This document shows, one piece after another, positions 41,666 to 50,362 of a stretch of DNA of 64,000 nucleotides. Under the pieces are notes generated by a model. That model was not told the origin of the DNA and ran no database searches. It saw only the letters and a program-made list of their open reading frames with translations. This stretch comes from a bacterium (lineage in GTDB: Bacteria > UBA10199 > 2-02-FULL-44-16 > JAAZCA01), in assembly GCA_021810905.1 (NCBI GenBank), contig JAJZQH010000001.1, positions 1 to 64,000 on the forward strand. The letters are read 5' to 3'. Numbering within the stretch: the first letter of the stretch is position 1; each line of letters starts with the position of its first letter. The position numbers and the translations under genes were made by a program.

Positions 41666-43339
41666 ATGAAGGATAAATACGATTATCTGGTGATCGGAAG
41701 CGGCATCGCGGGCCTCACGTTCGCTCTTTCCGTTGCTGACAGCGGTTCTGTCGCGGTCGTAACAAAAAGAAACCGCGAGGAATCTGCCACGAGTTATGCC
41801 CAGGGCGGAATCGCAGCCGTGGTTGGCGAGGCCGATTCGTTCGAGAGCCATATCGAAGATACGCTGCGCTCGGGCGCCGGCCTCTGCCGCAAGGATGTGG
41901 TCACGGAGATCGTGCGGGAAGGTCCCAAGCAGGTACGAAGACTCATAGACTGGGGCGTGCGATTCACTCACGGTGAACGGTGGCCGTTCGATCTCACGAA
42001 GGAAGGCGGCCACAGCCACAGGCGTATATTACATGCCGGCGATTTCACAGGTCAGGAAATCGAGCGCGCCCTTCTCGCAGCGCTCGCCGATCACAGAAAC
42101 GTGACTTTTTTTGAGGATCACATCGCGATCAACCTTGTGACGACTCACAGCATAGGACGCAAACGATCCGGGACCGACCGGTGTATCGGTGCATACGTGC
42201 TCGATATCAGGAAAAAGAAAGTGCGGGCCATGTCTGCCAGGACGACTGTCCTTGCGACCGGAGGCGCTGGCAAGGTCTATCTCTTCACTTCAAATCCTGA
42301 TATCGCCTCGGGAGACGGCATAGCCATGGCATTCCGCGCCGGCGCACGCGTGGCGAACCTGGAATTCGTCCAGTTCCATCCCACGTGCCTCTTCCATCCC
42401 AAGGCAAAATCATTTCTCATCTCCGAGGCGCTGCGCGGAGAAGGCGCGCGGCTGACGCTCATGGACGGCACACCCTTCATGAAGCGTTACGATTCGCGGG
42501 GCGATCTCGCAACCAGAGACATAGTAGCGCGCGCGATAGATTCGGAACTCAAACGCCGCGGAGACGACTACGTGTTGCTCGATGCGACGGGCCTCGGTGC
42601 GGCCTTCATCAGGCGCCGTTTCCCAAACATATATGAACGCTGCCTTTCGTTCGGAATCGATATCACGCACGAACCCATGCCGGTCGTTCCGGCCGCCCAT
42701 TATTTTTGCGGCGGTGTCGTGTGCGACATGGACGGCAGGACAAACATCGATGGACTCTTCGCTTGCGGAGAGGTCGCATGTACCGGCCTTCATGGCGCAA
42801 ACCGGCTGGCGTCGAATTCTCTGCTTGAAGCCGTCGTAGTCGCAGCGCGTGCAGCCAACGCGGCCATGAACGGATGCGCGGAATACGCATCCAGGGATTA
42901 CATGATTCCGCAGTGGGACTCGGGCGGTGCGACTGACTCCGACGAAGAAGTGGTGATAAGTCAGAACTGGGATGAGCTCCGGCGCACGATGTGGAATTAT
43001 GTGGGGATACTGCGTTCCGACAAGAGGCTCATGAGGGCGCTTCGGCGCATCCTTCTTCTCCAGGAAGAAATTCAAGATTATTACTGGAATTTTATCGTCA
43101 CGTCGAATCTCATCGAACTCAGAAACATCGCGCTCGTTGCCGAGCTCGTCATACGTTCGGCCCTCTCCCGCAAAGAGAGTCGAGGCCTTCACTTCAACAT
43201 CGATCATCCCGACGCCAAAATATCATTGGCGCACGATACGGTTCTTGTCCGTCGGCCAGGTGTGAAGACATCGAAAGATCGCTCCGGCAAGAGAAATTCG
43301 CGAGTGAGTCGAGGGTCAAGAATAAGACGAAACGTTTAG
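41666..43339 (+). CDS. nadB: L-aspartate oxidase
   Basis: NadB oxidises aspartate to iminoaspartate, the first step of de novo NAD synthesis. The protein has 557 residues, close to the usual 530-550. The FAD motif [13 protein letters not shown] is at about 9-21. [10 protein letters not shown] is diagnostic, and [14 protein letters not shown] and [10 protein letters not shown] lie in the capping domain region. [17 protein letters not shown] is the C-terminal FAD-binding signature. The start at 41666 ([11 protein letters not shown]) is placed by the family start, although AAGGG is very close to the ATG. The basic C-terminal tail (about 535-557) is extra. nadA and nadC are not adjacent, but nadE is 7 kb away. 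Confidence 0.94.
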   Translation: MKDKYDYLVIGSGIAGLTFALSVADSGSVAVVTKRNREESATSYAQGGIAAVVGEADSFESHIEDTLRSGAGLCRKDVVTEIVREGPKQVRRLIDWGVRFTHGERWPFDLTKEGGHSHRRILHAGDFTGQEIERALLAALADHRNVTFFEDHIAINLVTTHSIGRKRSGTDRCIGAYVLDIRKKKVRAMSARTTVLATGGAGKVYLFTSNPDIASGDGIAMAFRAGARVANLEFVQFHPTCLFHPKAKSFLISEALRGEGARLTLMDGTPFMKRYDSRGDLATRDIVARAIDSELKRRGDDYVLLDATGLGAAFIRRRFPNIYERCLSFGIDITHEPMPVVPAAHYFCGGVVCDMDGRTNIDGLFACGEVACTGLHGANRLASNSLLEAVVVAARAANAAMNGCAEYASRDYMIPQWDSGGATDSDEEVVISQNWDELRRTMWNYVGILRSDKRLMRALRRILLLQEEIQDYYWNFIVTSNLIELRNIALVAELVIRSALSRKESRGLHFNIDHPDAKISLAHDTVLVRRPGVKTSKDRSGKRNSRVSRGSRIRRNV

Positions 43340-43358
43340 AGCGTCGGCGCCAGGCCGC

Positions 43359-43922
43359 TCACTTCACCCTCCACGTGAGCGTGGATTTGCCTACCACGCT
43401 TTCCATCGTGAGCCAGAATCTTTCGCCGAGCGGTACTTTTGGGAACGTCACGCGATACTCCGCCGACCAGCGATCTATGAAAGGATACATGACCTCTTCG
43501 TAAGGAGTGATCGGTATCATATCCACAGATATCGGTTTGTAGACCTCACCTGATTCGGTTTCCAGCAATATCTTCCAGAACGAGTCTTCAAACGAAGTGA
43601 AATTTTTATAGTCTGACTTTGTGTACATAATTATTGTGAACTGCCATGAGTCCGCCTGGCGGCGCTCCTGTTCTTCCCTGTATAACGCAGCTTCTTCCGG
43701 CGAGAGGTAGTTTACCTTGATGTGCCTGTCGATGTACGCGTCTCTGAATGTGTCGCTGAAAAAAGTGGCGTGCCAGATGAGTTTCAGATCCCAGGTCACG
43801 GTGTGAAACACCCTGCCGACCTTGGTGGCGGAGCGAAGCGACGGGCCGTAGGCCGCCTCGGCGATGACCGGCGCAACGATGAAGACAAGCGCCAGTATTA
43901 AGGAAGAGATACGTTTTCCCAT
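43359..43922 (-). CDS. Exported protein of unknown function
   Basis: This 187-residue protein has a signal peptide (about 1-23, ending APVIAEAAYG). The mature domain is rich in aromatic residues (TVTWDLKLIWHATFFSDTFRD, DSWQFTIIMYTKSDYKNFTSF) and probably forms beta strands in the periplasm. It was not assigned to a family. The start at 43922 has a GGAGGGAA site and lies within the last 25 bases of the upstream hydrolase gene, so the two are overlapping and coupled. It is convergent with nadB, with about 19 bases between stops. Confidence 0.78.
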   Translation of the reverse strand: MGKRISSLILALVFIVAPVIAEAAYGPSLRSATKVGRVFHTVTWDLKLIWHATFFSDTFRDAYIDRHIKVNYLSPEEAALYREEQERRQADSWQFTIIMYTKSDYKNFTSFEDSFWKILLETESGEVYKPISVDMIPITPYEEVMYPFIDRWSAEYRVTFPKVPLGERFWLTMESVVGKSTLTWRVK

Positions 43923-44812
43923 AGCGGTTCCCTCCGGTTGAGCGCGTACTGCCCATCGGCTGGCGTAACGCGAGCAGCCATCTCCAGTATCCAGCCTGCT
44001 ACGTCTTCGATGACCTGTTCTTTGCCGATATCGTGAAGAAGATCGTGATACATGCCTGGATATATATGCTGACAGCGCTCACGCGACGCTAGCGCCCTTG
44101 CGAAATTCACCGTTCCCTGGGGATCGCAGATTCCGTCATCGGAACCCGCCAGCATGAGCATCGGCGCGTGAATCCGGCAGGCGAGGGCGTCTGCAAGTTC
44201 CACGTTACGCAGTATTTCCTGCCCGGCCCACAAAGTCAGTCTATGATGAAAAAGAGTATCTGCCGAGAGAGCTTCGATTTCCGCCTGATCTCGCGTCAAA
44301 TCCTCAATACGGATGCCGTTGTGAATAGAAAGCGTGGGCATCAATCTCGCGAGTTTAAGTCCCAGGTTCCTCTTCCAGACCGGAATGCGCACGGTAGGCA
44401 CGAGAGCCGCGCTGAGCGCCACCATTCCGCTGACAGGAGCTGCGTGCGTCAGAAGGTAATTGATGCCGATGAGCGCGCCGAGGCTTGAACCGACAATAAA
44501 GACCGGCGTTTCCGGGGATACCTCGCCCCGAGAGAAATGGACGAAACTGGCAAGGTCGTCCACCCAGTCCATGAAGCGCTCGACGTGCCCTCTCCTGCCC
44601 TCGCTGCGTCCGTGGCCACGCTGATCGTAGAGCGCACAAGCGGCGCCATGTTCGACGAGACGATTCACAAGTTTGTTGTAGCGTCCTATGTGATCGCCCA
44701 GCCCGTGGACATATACGACCAGTGCTTTGGGATCCTGAGGGATCCAGTGCTGGTAGTAATATACTAACCCGTGCGGCAGGCGGGCATGTTTGACCGTTAT
44801 GTTGATCGGCAT
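43898..44812 (-). CDS. Alpha/beta hydrolase (monoacylglycerol lipase-like)
   Basis: This 304-residue alpha/beta hydrolase is of the Hydrolase_4/monoacylglycerol lipase type. The oxyanion region is VYVHGLGDHIGRY, the nucleophile elbow is VGSSLGALIG (G-S-S-L-G), DQRGHGRSEG is conserved, and the acid and His are in GSDDGICD and YHDLLHD. It probably hydrolyses acylglycerols or lysophospholipids. The start at 44812 (MPINITVKH) is placed by the domain and by a promoter immediately upstream; it has no Shine-Dalgarno site. The longer reading from 44887 would overlap dnaJ. It is coupled to the exported protein gene downstream. Confidence 0.85.
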   Translation of the reverse strand: MPINITVKHARLPHGLVYYYQHWIPQDPKALVVYVHGLGDHIGRYNKLVNRLVEHGAACALYDQRGHGRSEGRRGHVERFMDWVDDLASFVHFSRGEVSPETPVFIVGSSLGALIGINYLLTHAAPVSGMVALSAALVPTVRIPVWKRNLGLKLARLMPTLSIHNGIRIEDLTRDQAEIEALSADTLFHHRLTLWAGQEILRNVELADALACRIHAPMLMLAGSDDGICDPQGTVNFARALASRERCQHIYPGMYHDLLHDIGKEQVIEDVAGWILEMAARVTPADGQYALNRREPLWENVSLP

Positions 44813-44820
44813 GGCGGATT

Positions 44821-44849
44821 TATTTAAAGGATTTAGATGGTCAATGCAA
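44821..44849 (-). promoter_or_regulatory. Putative promoter for the hydrolase gene, near-leaderless
   Basis: On the minus strand TTGCAT (44849-44844), a 17-base spacer and TAAATA (44826-44821) precede ATG 44812 by 8 bases. The expected leader is 0-2 bases. The -35 box is imperfect, so this is weaker than the promoters at 30292 and 39190. Confidence 0.45.
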
Positions 44850-44876
44850 TCAGTTTGGGTCACAGCAGAAACAGAA

Positions 44877-45935
44877 TCACTCCTCATTCATGAGTTGCTC
44901 GATGAGTTCGCGCTGGCGCTTTGTGAGCTTTTTCGGCGTTTTCACGGAAAGACGCACTATCTGATCCCCCCTGTGTTTATGCCTGCGCACGTCGGGCAGC
45001 CCCTTGCTCTTGATACGAAGCTCATCGCCGGTTTCGGAGCCCGGCGGTATCTCGATTTCAATTTCTTCCTCTAAACCTGGGACCCTGATGCGCGCGCCGA
45101 GTGCGGCTTGCGGGAAGGAGACAGCGATCTCACATACAAGATCGTCGCCACGCCTCGAAAAGAACTCGTGCGGCGCTACACCGATGAATACGTAGAGATC
45201 GCCGGCCGGACCGCCGCGCTCGCCACCCTCGCCTTGCCCGCGCAAAACGAGCTGCGTTCCCGCTTCAATTCCCGCCGGTACCTTTACATTGATCGTAGAT
45301 GATTTCCGGACGCGCCCCCGTCCACGGCATTCCTCGCACGGGCTCTCTATGCGAGAGCCCTCTCCCCTGCATTGCGGGCAGGTCGTCTGTAGGATGAAGA
45401 ACCCTTGTCTCTGCGTTATTTGTCCCGCGCCGCCGCAGGTGCCGCAATTTTTTCTACCGGTGCCGGGTTTTTCTCCAGTGCCGCTGCATGTATCGCACCT
45501 GACCTCGCGCGCAACGGATATCTCCTTCTCTGTGCCGAGCGCCGCTTCCATAAAGGAAATGGAGAGGTCGTAATGCATGTCCCTGCCTGTGCGTGCCCAT
45601 GTTCTGCTGGAGCCTTGGCCAAAACCGCCCATACCTCCGAAGAACTCCTCGAATATGCTGCCCATCGAACCGAAGATGTCGTCTAGATCGGTAAATCCGT
45701 GGAAGCCAGATCCCTGCAGGCCCTGATGGCCATATGCATCATATATCTGGCGCCGCTGGGAATCGGAGAGGACTTCGTATGCCTCCGAGGCCTCCTTGAA
45801 TTTCTCCTCCGCATCTGGCTCGGGGTTGCGATCAGGGTGGTACTTCAGCGCCATCTGCCGGTAGGCCTTCTTTATATCGGCATCGGGTGCGTTCCGGTCC
45901 ACACCGAGAATCTCATAATAATCTCGTTTTATCAT
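44877..45935 (-). CDS. dnaJ: Chaperone protein DnaJ
   Basis: This is a type I J-domain co-chaperone of DnaK. It has 352 residues. The J domain at 1-70 contains [15 protein letters not shown] with the essential HPD. A Gly/Phe-rich region follows (GGMGGFGQG, about 100-115). Four zinc-finger repeats are complete: [24 protein letters not shown] and CEECRGRG. The C-terminal substrate-binding domain follows. The start at 45935 has a GGGGTAT site. dnaK lies 1.7 kb away on the other strand, separated by a lipoprotein gene, so the two are not in one operon. Confidence 0.96.
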   Translation of the reverse strand: MIKRDYYEILGVDRNAPDADIKKAYRQMALKYHPDRNPEPDAEEKFKEASEAYEVLSDSQRRQIYDAYGHQGLQGSGFHGFTDLDDIFGSMGSIFEEFFGGMGGFGQGSSRTWARTGRDMHYDLSISFMEAALGTEKEISVAREVRCDTCSGTGEKPGTGRKNCGTCGGAGQITQRQGFFILQTTCPQCRGEGSRIESPCEECRGRGRVRKSSTINVKVPAGIEAGTQLVLRGQGEGGERGGPAGDLYVFIGVAPHEFFSRRGDDLVCEIAVSFPQAALGARIRVPGLEEEIEIEIPPGSETGDELRIKSKGLPDVRRHKHRGDQIVRLSVKTPKKLTKRQRELIEQLMNEE

Positions 45936-46078
45936 ACCCCTCCCGACACACCCATCCATTCACTGAGATGAGGCCTTGGCGCCGCCATTACAAGGGCGCG
46001 ATAACTTTCAGAAGAAAAGGGTTCTGTCAACGAATTGACGTGTTTATCATTTCGATATTCCCTGCAATACATAATGCA

Positions 46079-46106
46079 TTGATCTTTAGAGGGAATTATC
46101 TATAAT
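46079..46106 (+). promoter_or_regulatory. Putative promoter for the SdrD-like lipoprotein gene
   Basis: TTGATC (46079-46084), a 16-base spacer and a perfect TATAAT (46101-46106) precede ATG 46157, giving a leader of about 45 bases that contains the GGGAGGT ribosome site. Confidence 0.65.
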
Positions 46107-46156
46107 TCGTGGCACGGTTATTGCTATATTATACGTTGGGTAGGCGGGAGGTATCG

Positions 46157-47497
46157 ATGAATACGCTATCTGCAGGCCGCGGCAAAAAATTTTGCGCCGG
46201 TTTAACAGCTATGATCGCAGGACTGATTCTGGCTTCATGCAGCGGGTCGATCAACGGTCAGGTCTTTCTGGATAAGAACCAGAACGGGACAATGGATGCT
46301 GACGAAACAGGGATTGCCTATGCGAAGCTCGTCGTCACGCGTGACGGCAAGGTCATTGCGGAAAAATACAGCGACGGCAACGGCGCGTATACCGTGCACG
46401 TGAGGCAGCGCAAGGGCCAGCTCTGCATCAAGCCGGACCTTACCTATGCGCAGGAGAACCTGAACTTCATCCAGTCTTCGATGGGTAAAGCCGCAAAGAT
46501 AAAGACACTCAAGGCAGAGACCTCTACGACTCCTGGGACGTCAACAGGCACCGGCACCGATACAGGTGGTGAGACTGGATCGAGCGAAACCGGCGACACG
46601 ACAGTAGATACGAATCAACCTGCCAAGCCAGAGCCTCCAGAAGGCAAGATCGGCGATCAGTACTGTTACAATTTCAAGAACAAGGGCTTGGAGGTGAATA
46701 TCCCCGTTAAGGTCGATTTTGAAGCAGCTCTCTCGGAAATGCCTACTCGCCTGGAGGCCAAATGTTTTTCAGGGGCCGCATGCGAGATCAAGATCCCCTA
46801 TCCTACTGGATGCCAGCTGGACACCATATACCTCCCGCCGGAGCTGGTTGCTGATCCGGCTCAACCCGGCATTTCCTTTAGCGCCTCGCTCAACAGCGTG
46901 AGCTTTGAGCAGCCCGCGTTGACAGGATCGAACAGTGGTAAGGCCGTCTCCACGACAGGATCCGCGATATCAATAAGCGGGTTCGAAGTCGCTGACCTGA
47001 AACTCAAGGTCAAAGATGATGCCTCAGACACTGATCTCACGCTGAATCCCACTGCCCAATGCCTGGGCGAAACTCTTGATCTGCAGAAGATCCCGATATC
47101 CATAAAGCGCGACATCAACTACGCGGTATATCAGCATACGGCGAAGACGCTCGATCTGCACCCCGGAGATCAGGTGGATGTCGAGGTAACAGTTGATAAC
47201 AAAGGACAGAGCCCGCTCATCGACGGTGAGCTTACGTTCACCTCGCCCGACGGCGCATCTTTGATAAAAGGGACTGACTGCGCGCTGCAGACCTCGGGCC
47301 AGGCTGCGGTTGCAATCTGCAAGATCGACAAAATAGATCCGAAATCGATTCAAACGATGACATTCAAAATGACGTTGCCGGAGTGGACGAATCAGCCGTC
47401 GGGTTACAGCGATGAGCTGATGTGCGGTGCCGTGTTCACAACATCAGGGTCTAAAGTCGAAGCAGAGGATATATCATTCGAAGTGAAGAAGCCCTGA
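46157..47497 (+). CDS. Lipoprotein with SdrD B-like domain
   Basis: This predicted 446-residue surface or outer-membrane lipoprotein has a lipobox LASC near residue 28. The first domain after the acylated Cys reads GQVFLDKNQNGTMDADETGI, an SdrD B-like (Cna-B) fold with a DxNxNGxxDxxE calcium loop. A Thr/Gly-rich linker (about 118-150) follows. A second, larger region carries paired cysteines and a DUF11-like strand pattern (VDVEVTVDNKGQSPLIDGEL). The start at 46157 has a GGGAGGT site. It is monocistronic, with a promoter at 46079 and a terminator at 47526. Function is unknown; adhesion or cell-surface interaction is possible. Confidence 0.82.
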   Translation: MNTLSAGRGKKFCAGLTAMIAGLILASCSGSINGQVFLDKNQNGTMDADETGIAYAKLVVTRDGKVIAEKYSDGNGAYTVHVRQRKGQLCIKPDLTYAQENLNFIQSSMGKAAKIKTLKAETSTTPGTSTGTGTDTGGETGSSETGDTTVDTNQPAKPEPPEGKIGDQYCYNFKNKGLEVNIPVKVDFEAALSEMPTRLEAKCFSGAACEIKIPYPTGCQLDTIYLPPELVADPAQPGISFSASLNSVSFEQPALTGSNSGKAVSTTGSAISISGFEVADLKLKVKDDASDTDLTLNPTAQCLGETLDLQKIPISIKRDINYAVYQHTAKTLDLHPGDQVDVEVTVDNKGQSPLIDGELTFTSPDGASLIKGTDCALQTSGQAAVAICKIDKIDPKSIQTMTFKMTLPEWTNQPSGYSDELMCGAVFTTSGSKVEAEDISFEVKKP

Positions 47498-47525
47498 TAC
47501 GGTCTACGACTTACCAGTTACAAGA

Positions 47526-47552
47526 GGCGGCTGATCGAGCCGCCTTTTCTTT
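47526..47552 (+). terminator. Rho-independent terminator after the lipoprotein gene
   Basis: A 7-base-pair stem GGCGGCT/AGCCGCC with loop GATCG is followed by TTTTCTTT. It isolates the lipoprotein gene from dnaK. Confidence 0.92.
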
Positions 47553-47558
47553 GAACCC

Positions 47559-47587
47559 CTTGACTTGACTGATAAAAGGACCCATAT
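47559..47587 (+). promoter_or_regulatory. Sigma32-like heat-shock promoter of dnaK
   Basis: CTTGAC at 47559-47564 and ACCCATAT at 47580-47587 resemble the sigma32 consensus (CTTGAA, then CCCCAT-T) with about 15 bases between. A second CTTGAC at 47564 has a poorer spacing. Its position just before dnaK fits heat-shock control. Confidence 0.5.
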
Positions 47588-47632
47588 GAGCCACGCCAAC
47601 GAACATATGTCTCATCATTACGGGAGGAAATA

Positions 47633-49546
47633 ATGGGAAAGATCATCGGAATCGACTTGGGCACGACAAATTCATGCGTTGCAGTCATGGAAGGCGGCGA
47701 GCCCAAGATAATAGCCAATGAAGAAGGCGCCAGAACAACTCCGTCGGTCGTCGCATTTGTAAAAGGCGGCGAGATTCTTGTCGGGCAGATCGCCAAGCGA
47801 CAGGCCATCACCAACCCCGAGAACACCATATATTCGATCAAGCGATTCATGGGTCGAAAGTACGATGAAGTGCCAGAAGAGATCCGCATCGTCCCCTACA
47901 AGGTGGGACATGCCGACAACGGCGATGCAGAGGTGATAGTAGGCGACAAGGTATATTCGCCGCCAGAAATCTCCGCGCATGTCCTGCGCAAGCTGAAGAA
48001 AGCTGCGGAAAATTATCTGGGAGAGCCCGTCACCGAAGCGGTCATCACAGTGCCTGCTTACTTCAACGACAGTCAGCGCCAGGCTACAAAAGACGCGGGC
48101 AAGATCGCGGGCTTTGACGTGAAGAGGATCGTGAACGAGCCGACGGCCGCAGCGTTGGCCTACGGCCTGGACAAGAAAAAAGACGAGACGATCGCGGTCT
48201 TTGATTTCGGCGGCGGCACTTTCGACATCTCTGTACTGGAGGTCGGAGAGAACGTTGTCGAGGTGAAATCGACGAATGGCGACACGCACCTGGGCGGTGA
48301 CAACATCGATCAGCGGCTCATGGAATATCTGATCGACGAATTCAAGAAAGACCAGGGAATCGATGTCAGCAAGGACAAGATGGTGCTGCAGCGCCTGAAG
48401 GAGGCCGCAGAAAAGGCGAAGATCGAACTCTCACAGACCATGGAGACCGAGATCAACCTCCCCTTCCTGACCGCGGACGCCTCAGGTCCCAAGCACATGA
48501 ACATAAAGCTCACTCGCGCCAAGTTCGAGGCGATGGTGGCCGATCTTCTCGCAAAAACTCTGGAGCCTTGTCGCAAGGCCTTGACCGATGCGGGGGTGAG
48601 TTCATCCGACATCGACGAAGTCGTGCTGGTCGGAGGATCGACGCGAATTCCTAAAGTACAACAGATCGTGAAAGAGTTTTTCGGCCGCGATCCTCATATG
48701 GGCGTCAACCCCGATGAGGTGGTGGCGGCGGGTGCGGCAGTTCAGGCGGGCGTGCTTGCCGGCGAAGTTAAGGACATGCTCCTGCTCGACGTCACCCCGC
48801 TCTCTCTGGGCATCGAGACGTTGGGCGGCGTGATGACCCGCCTCATCGAGCGAAACACGACCATTCCGACGCGCAAGAGCCAGATATTCTCCACTGCGGC
48901 GGACAGTCAGACCTCGGTCGAAGTCCATGTGATGCAGGGCGAACGAGAGATGGCCTCGGATAATCGCACGCTGGGCCGCTTCCATCTGGACGGCATCCCT
49001 CCGGCGCCGCGCGGCATTCCGCAGATAGAGGTGACATTCGATATCGACGCCAACGGTATCGTTCATGTTATGGCCAAGGACAAGGCCACCAGCAAGGAGC
49101 AGAAGATAACGATCACGTCCACATCGGGCCTTGGCAAGGACGAGATCGACAAACTCGTGAAGGATGCGAAGGCCCACGAATCCGAGGACAAGAAACGGCG
49201 CGAAGAGATCGATCTGCGTAACCAGGCCGACGCGCTCGTCTACAACACTGAGAAGGTCCTCAAGGACAATCGCGAAAAGATTCCTGCAGATGACGCCAAA
49301 AAGATCGAAGAGATGTGCGCTGCCTGCAGGAAGGCGATCGAAGAAAAAGACAGCTCCCGCATCAAAAAGGCGATGGAGGAACTGACTCAGGCCTCGCACA
49401 AGATGGCTGAGGCGATGTACAAGTCCGCCAGCGGCGGTGAACAGAAGGCGCAGGCAGAGCCCGGCGCGGGCGCTGAGGAGCCCAAGGAAGAGAAGAAGAA
49501 AGACGAGAAGGTCGTGGACGCGGAATTCGAGGAGTCGAAGGAGTAA
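47633..49546 (+). CDS. dnaK: Chaperone protein DnaK (Hsp70)
   Basis: DnaK is the ATP-dependent Hsp70 chaperone that folds and protects client proteins with DnaJ and GrpE. It has 637 residues. The N-terminal [18 protein letters not shown], the phosphate-binding [17 protein letters not shown] and the [14 protein letters not shown] motif define the ATPase. The substrate-binding domain runs from about 385 to 505, and the helical lid ends in a Lys/Glu-rich tail ([11 protein letters not shown]) typical of Gram-negative DnaK. ATG 47633 has a GGGAGGAAA site. A heat-shock-like promoter is upstream and a word hairpin at 49556 lies just downstream. grpE and hrcA are not adjacent. Confidence 0.97.
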   Translation: MGKIIGIDLGTTNSCVAVMEGGEPKIIANEEGARTTPSVVAFVKGGEILVGQIAKRQAITNPENTIYSIKRFMGRKYDEVPEEIRIVPYKVGHADNGDAEVIVGDKVYSPPEISAHVLRKLKKAAENYLGEPVTEAVITVPAYFNDSQRQATKDAGKIAGFDVKRIVNEPTAAALAYGLDKKKDETIAVFDFGGGTFDISVLEVGENVVEVKSTNGDTHLGGDNIDQRLMEYLIDEFKKDQGIDVSKDKMVLQRLKEAAEKAKIELSQTMETEINLPFLTADASGPKHMNIKLTRAKFEAMVADLLAKTLEPCRKALTDAGVSSSDIDEVVLVGGSTRIPKVQQIVKEFFGRDPHMGVNPDEVVAAGAAVQAGVLAGEVKDMLLLDVTPLSLGIETLGGVMTRLIERNTTIPTRKSQIFSTAADSQTSVEVHVMQGEREMASDNRTLGRFHLDGIPPAPRGIPQIEVTFDIDANGIVHVMAKDKATSKEQKITITSTSGLGKDEIDKLVKDAKAHESEDKKRREEIDLRNQADALVYNTEKVLKDNREKIPADDAKKIEEMCAACRKAIEEKDSSRIKKAMEELTQASHKMAEAMYKSASGGEQKAQAEPGAGAEEPKEEKKKDEKVVDAEFEESKE

Positions 49547-49555
49547 GATTGAAAT

Positions 49556-49617
49556 CAGCACTCAGCATTCAGCTTAAAACTTGTGAGACACAGGTTTTAG
49601 CTGAAAGCTGAGTGCTG
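49556..49617. repeat. Word-repeat hairpin (CAGCACT word) after dnaK
   Basis: Left arm CAGCACTCAGCATTCAGC and right arm GCTGAAAGCTGAGTGCTG form a stem of about 27 base pairs with mismatches, including AAAAC/GTTTT near the loop (TGTGAGACA). It uses 7-base words like the hairpins at 2-14 kb. It could also reduce readthrough between the convergent dnaK and rsmI genes, but it lacks a U-tract. Confidence 0.85.
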
Positions 49618-49639
49618 CCACCTGAATAGTTACCATTCG

Positions 49640-50341
49640 TCATTTGGATTTGGAAATTGGGATTTGCGAAGTTTCTGCTGCGATGATGAGGGTCATCTCT
49701 CCTTTTGGGGGGCGCTCTCGTAACAGGGCAGCAAGTGCTTCGAGATCGTCTCGTACGAATTCTTCGTGAATCTTCGTCAATTCTCGGCATAGGCAGGCGC
49801 GGCGATTACCGAATACCGTCAGGCAATCTTCCACAGTCGCCGCACCCTTCCACGGAGATACGTAAAATGCCAGCGTGTGCGACAGCGCCTTCAACTCTTC
49901 TAGCGCCCTCCTCCTCTTTCCCGGTTTATCGGGAAGAAAACCGACGAACGTAAATCTGTCGGTAGGGAGACCTGCCGCTGAAAGCGCGGCAGCAAGTGCG
50001 GACGGGCCTGGTATGGGAACGACGTTAACGCAAGATTGCACGGCTGCTGCGAGCAGAGGATAGCCGGGGTCGGAGATACAAGGGGTGCCCGCATCGGAGA
50101 CGAGTGCGACAGAGCGCCCTTCCAACAATGCCGCTATGATGGATGCTGTCTTTTCCCGTTCGTTCCCTTTGAAAAAACTCGTGAGCGGCGTATGGATATC
50201 GAAGTGAGAGAGCAGCTTGCGTGTGTGGCGCGTGTCCTCAGCGGCAATGAGATCCACCTCTCGAAGAATACGCAGTGCCCTCGCGGTAATATCCTCGAGA
50301 TTTCCGATCGGCGTGGCAACTATATAGAGAATGCCTGACAT
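49640..50341 (-). CDS. rsmI: 16S rRNA (cytidine-1402-2'-O)-methyltransferase
   Basis: RsmI methylates the ribose of C1402 in 16S rRNA and tunes the decoding site. It has 233 residues, shorter than the E. coli form (about 286) because the extra C-terminal domain is missing. The SAM methyltransferase signatures are complete: LYIVATPIGNLEDIT, AEDTRHTRKLL, LVSDAGTPCISDPGYPL and PIPGPSALAAALSAAGL. The last residues (SQIPISKSK) are encoded by a 7-base word repeat, so the stop is repeat-derived. It is downstream of nadE by 21 bases. Confidence 0.93.
   Translation of the reverse strand: MSGILYIVATPIGNLEDITARALRILREVDLIAAEDTRHTRKLLSHFDIHTPLTSFFKGNEREKTASIIAALLEGRSVALVSDAGTPCISDPGYPLLAAAVQSCVNVVPIPGPSALAAALSAAGLPTDRFTFVGFLPDKPGKRRRALEELKALSHTLAFYVSPWKGAATVEDCLTVFGNRRACLCRELTKIHEEFVRDDLEALAALLRERPPKGEMTLIIAAETSQIPISKSK
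49641..49671. repeat. Word repeat forming the 3' end of rsmI
   Basis: On the minus strand AATCCCA, ATTTCCA, AATCC and AAATG words run in tandem through the last eight codons and the stop of rsmI. No inverted partner was found nearby. Confidence 0.7.
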
Positions 50342-50362
50342 ATTTCAGATCTCTGGCCCGTT

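Noticed and set aside
49556-49617. Rho-independent terminator of dnaK
   Set aside because: The stem is long but has no U-tract and matches the word-repeat architecture, so it was called a repeat; it may still influence 3' ends.
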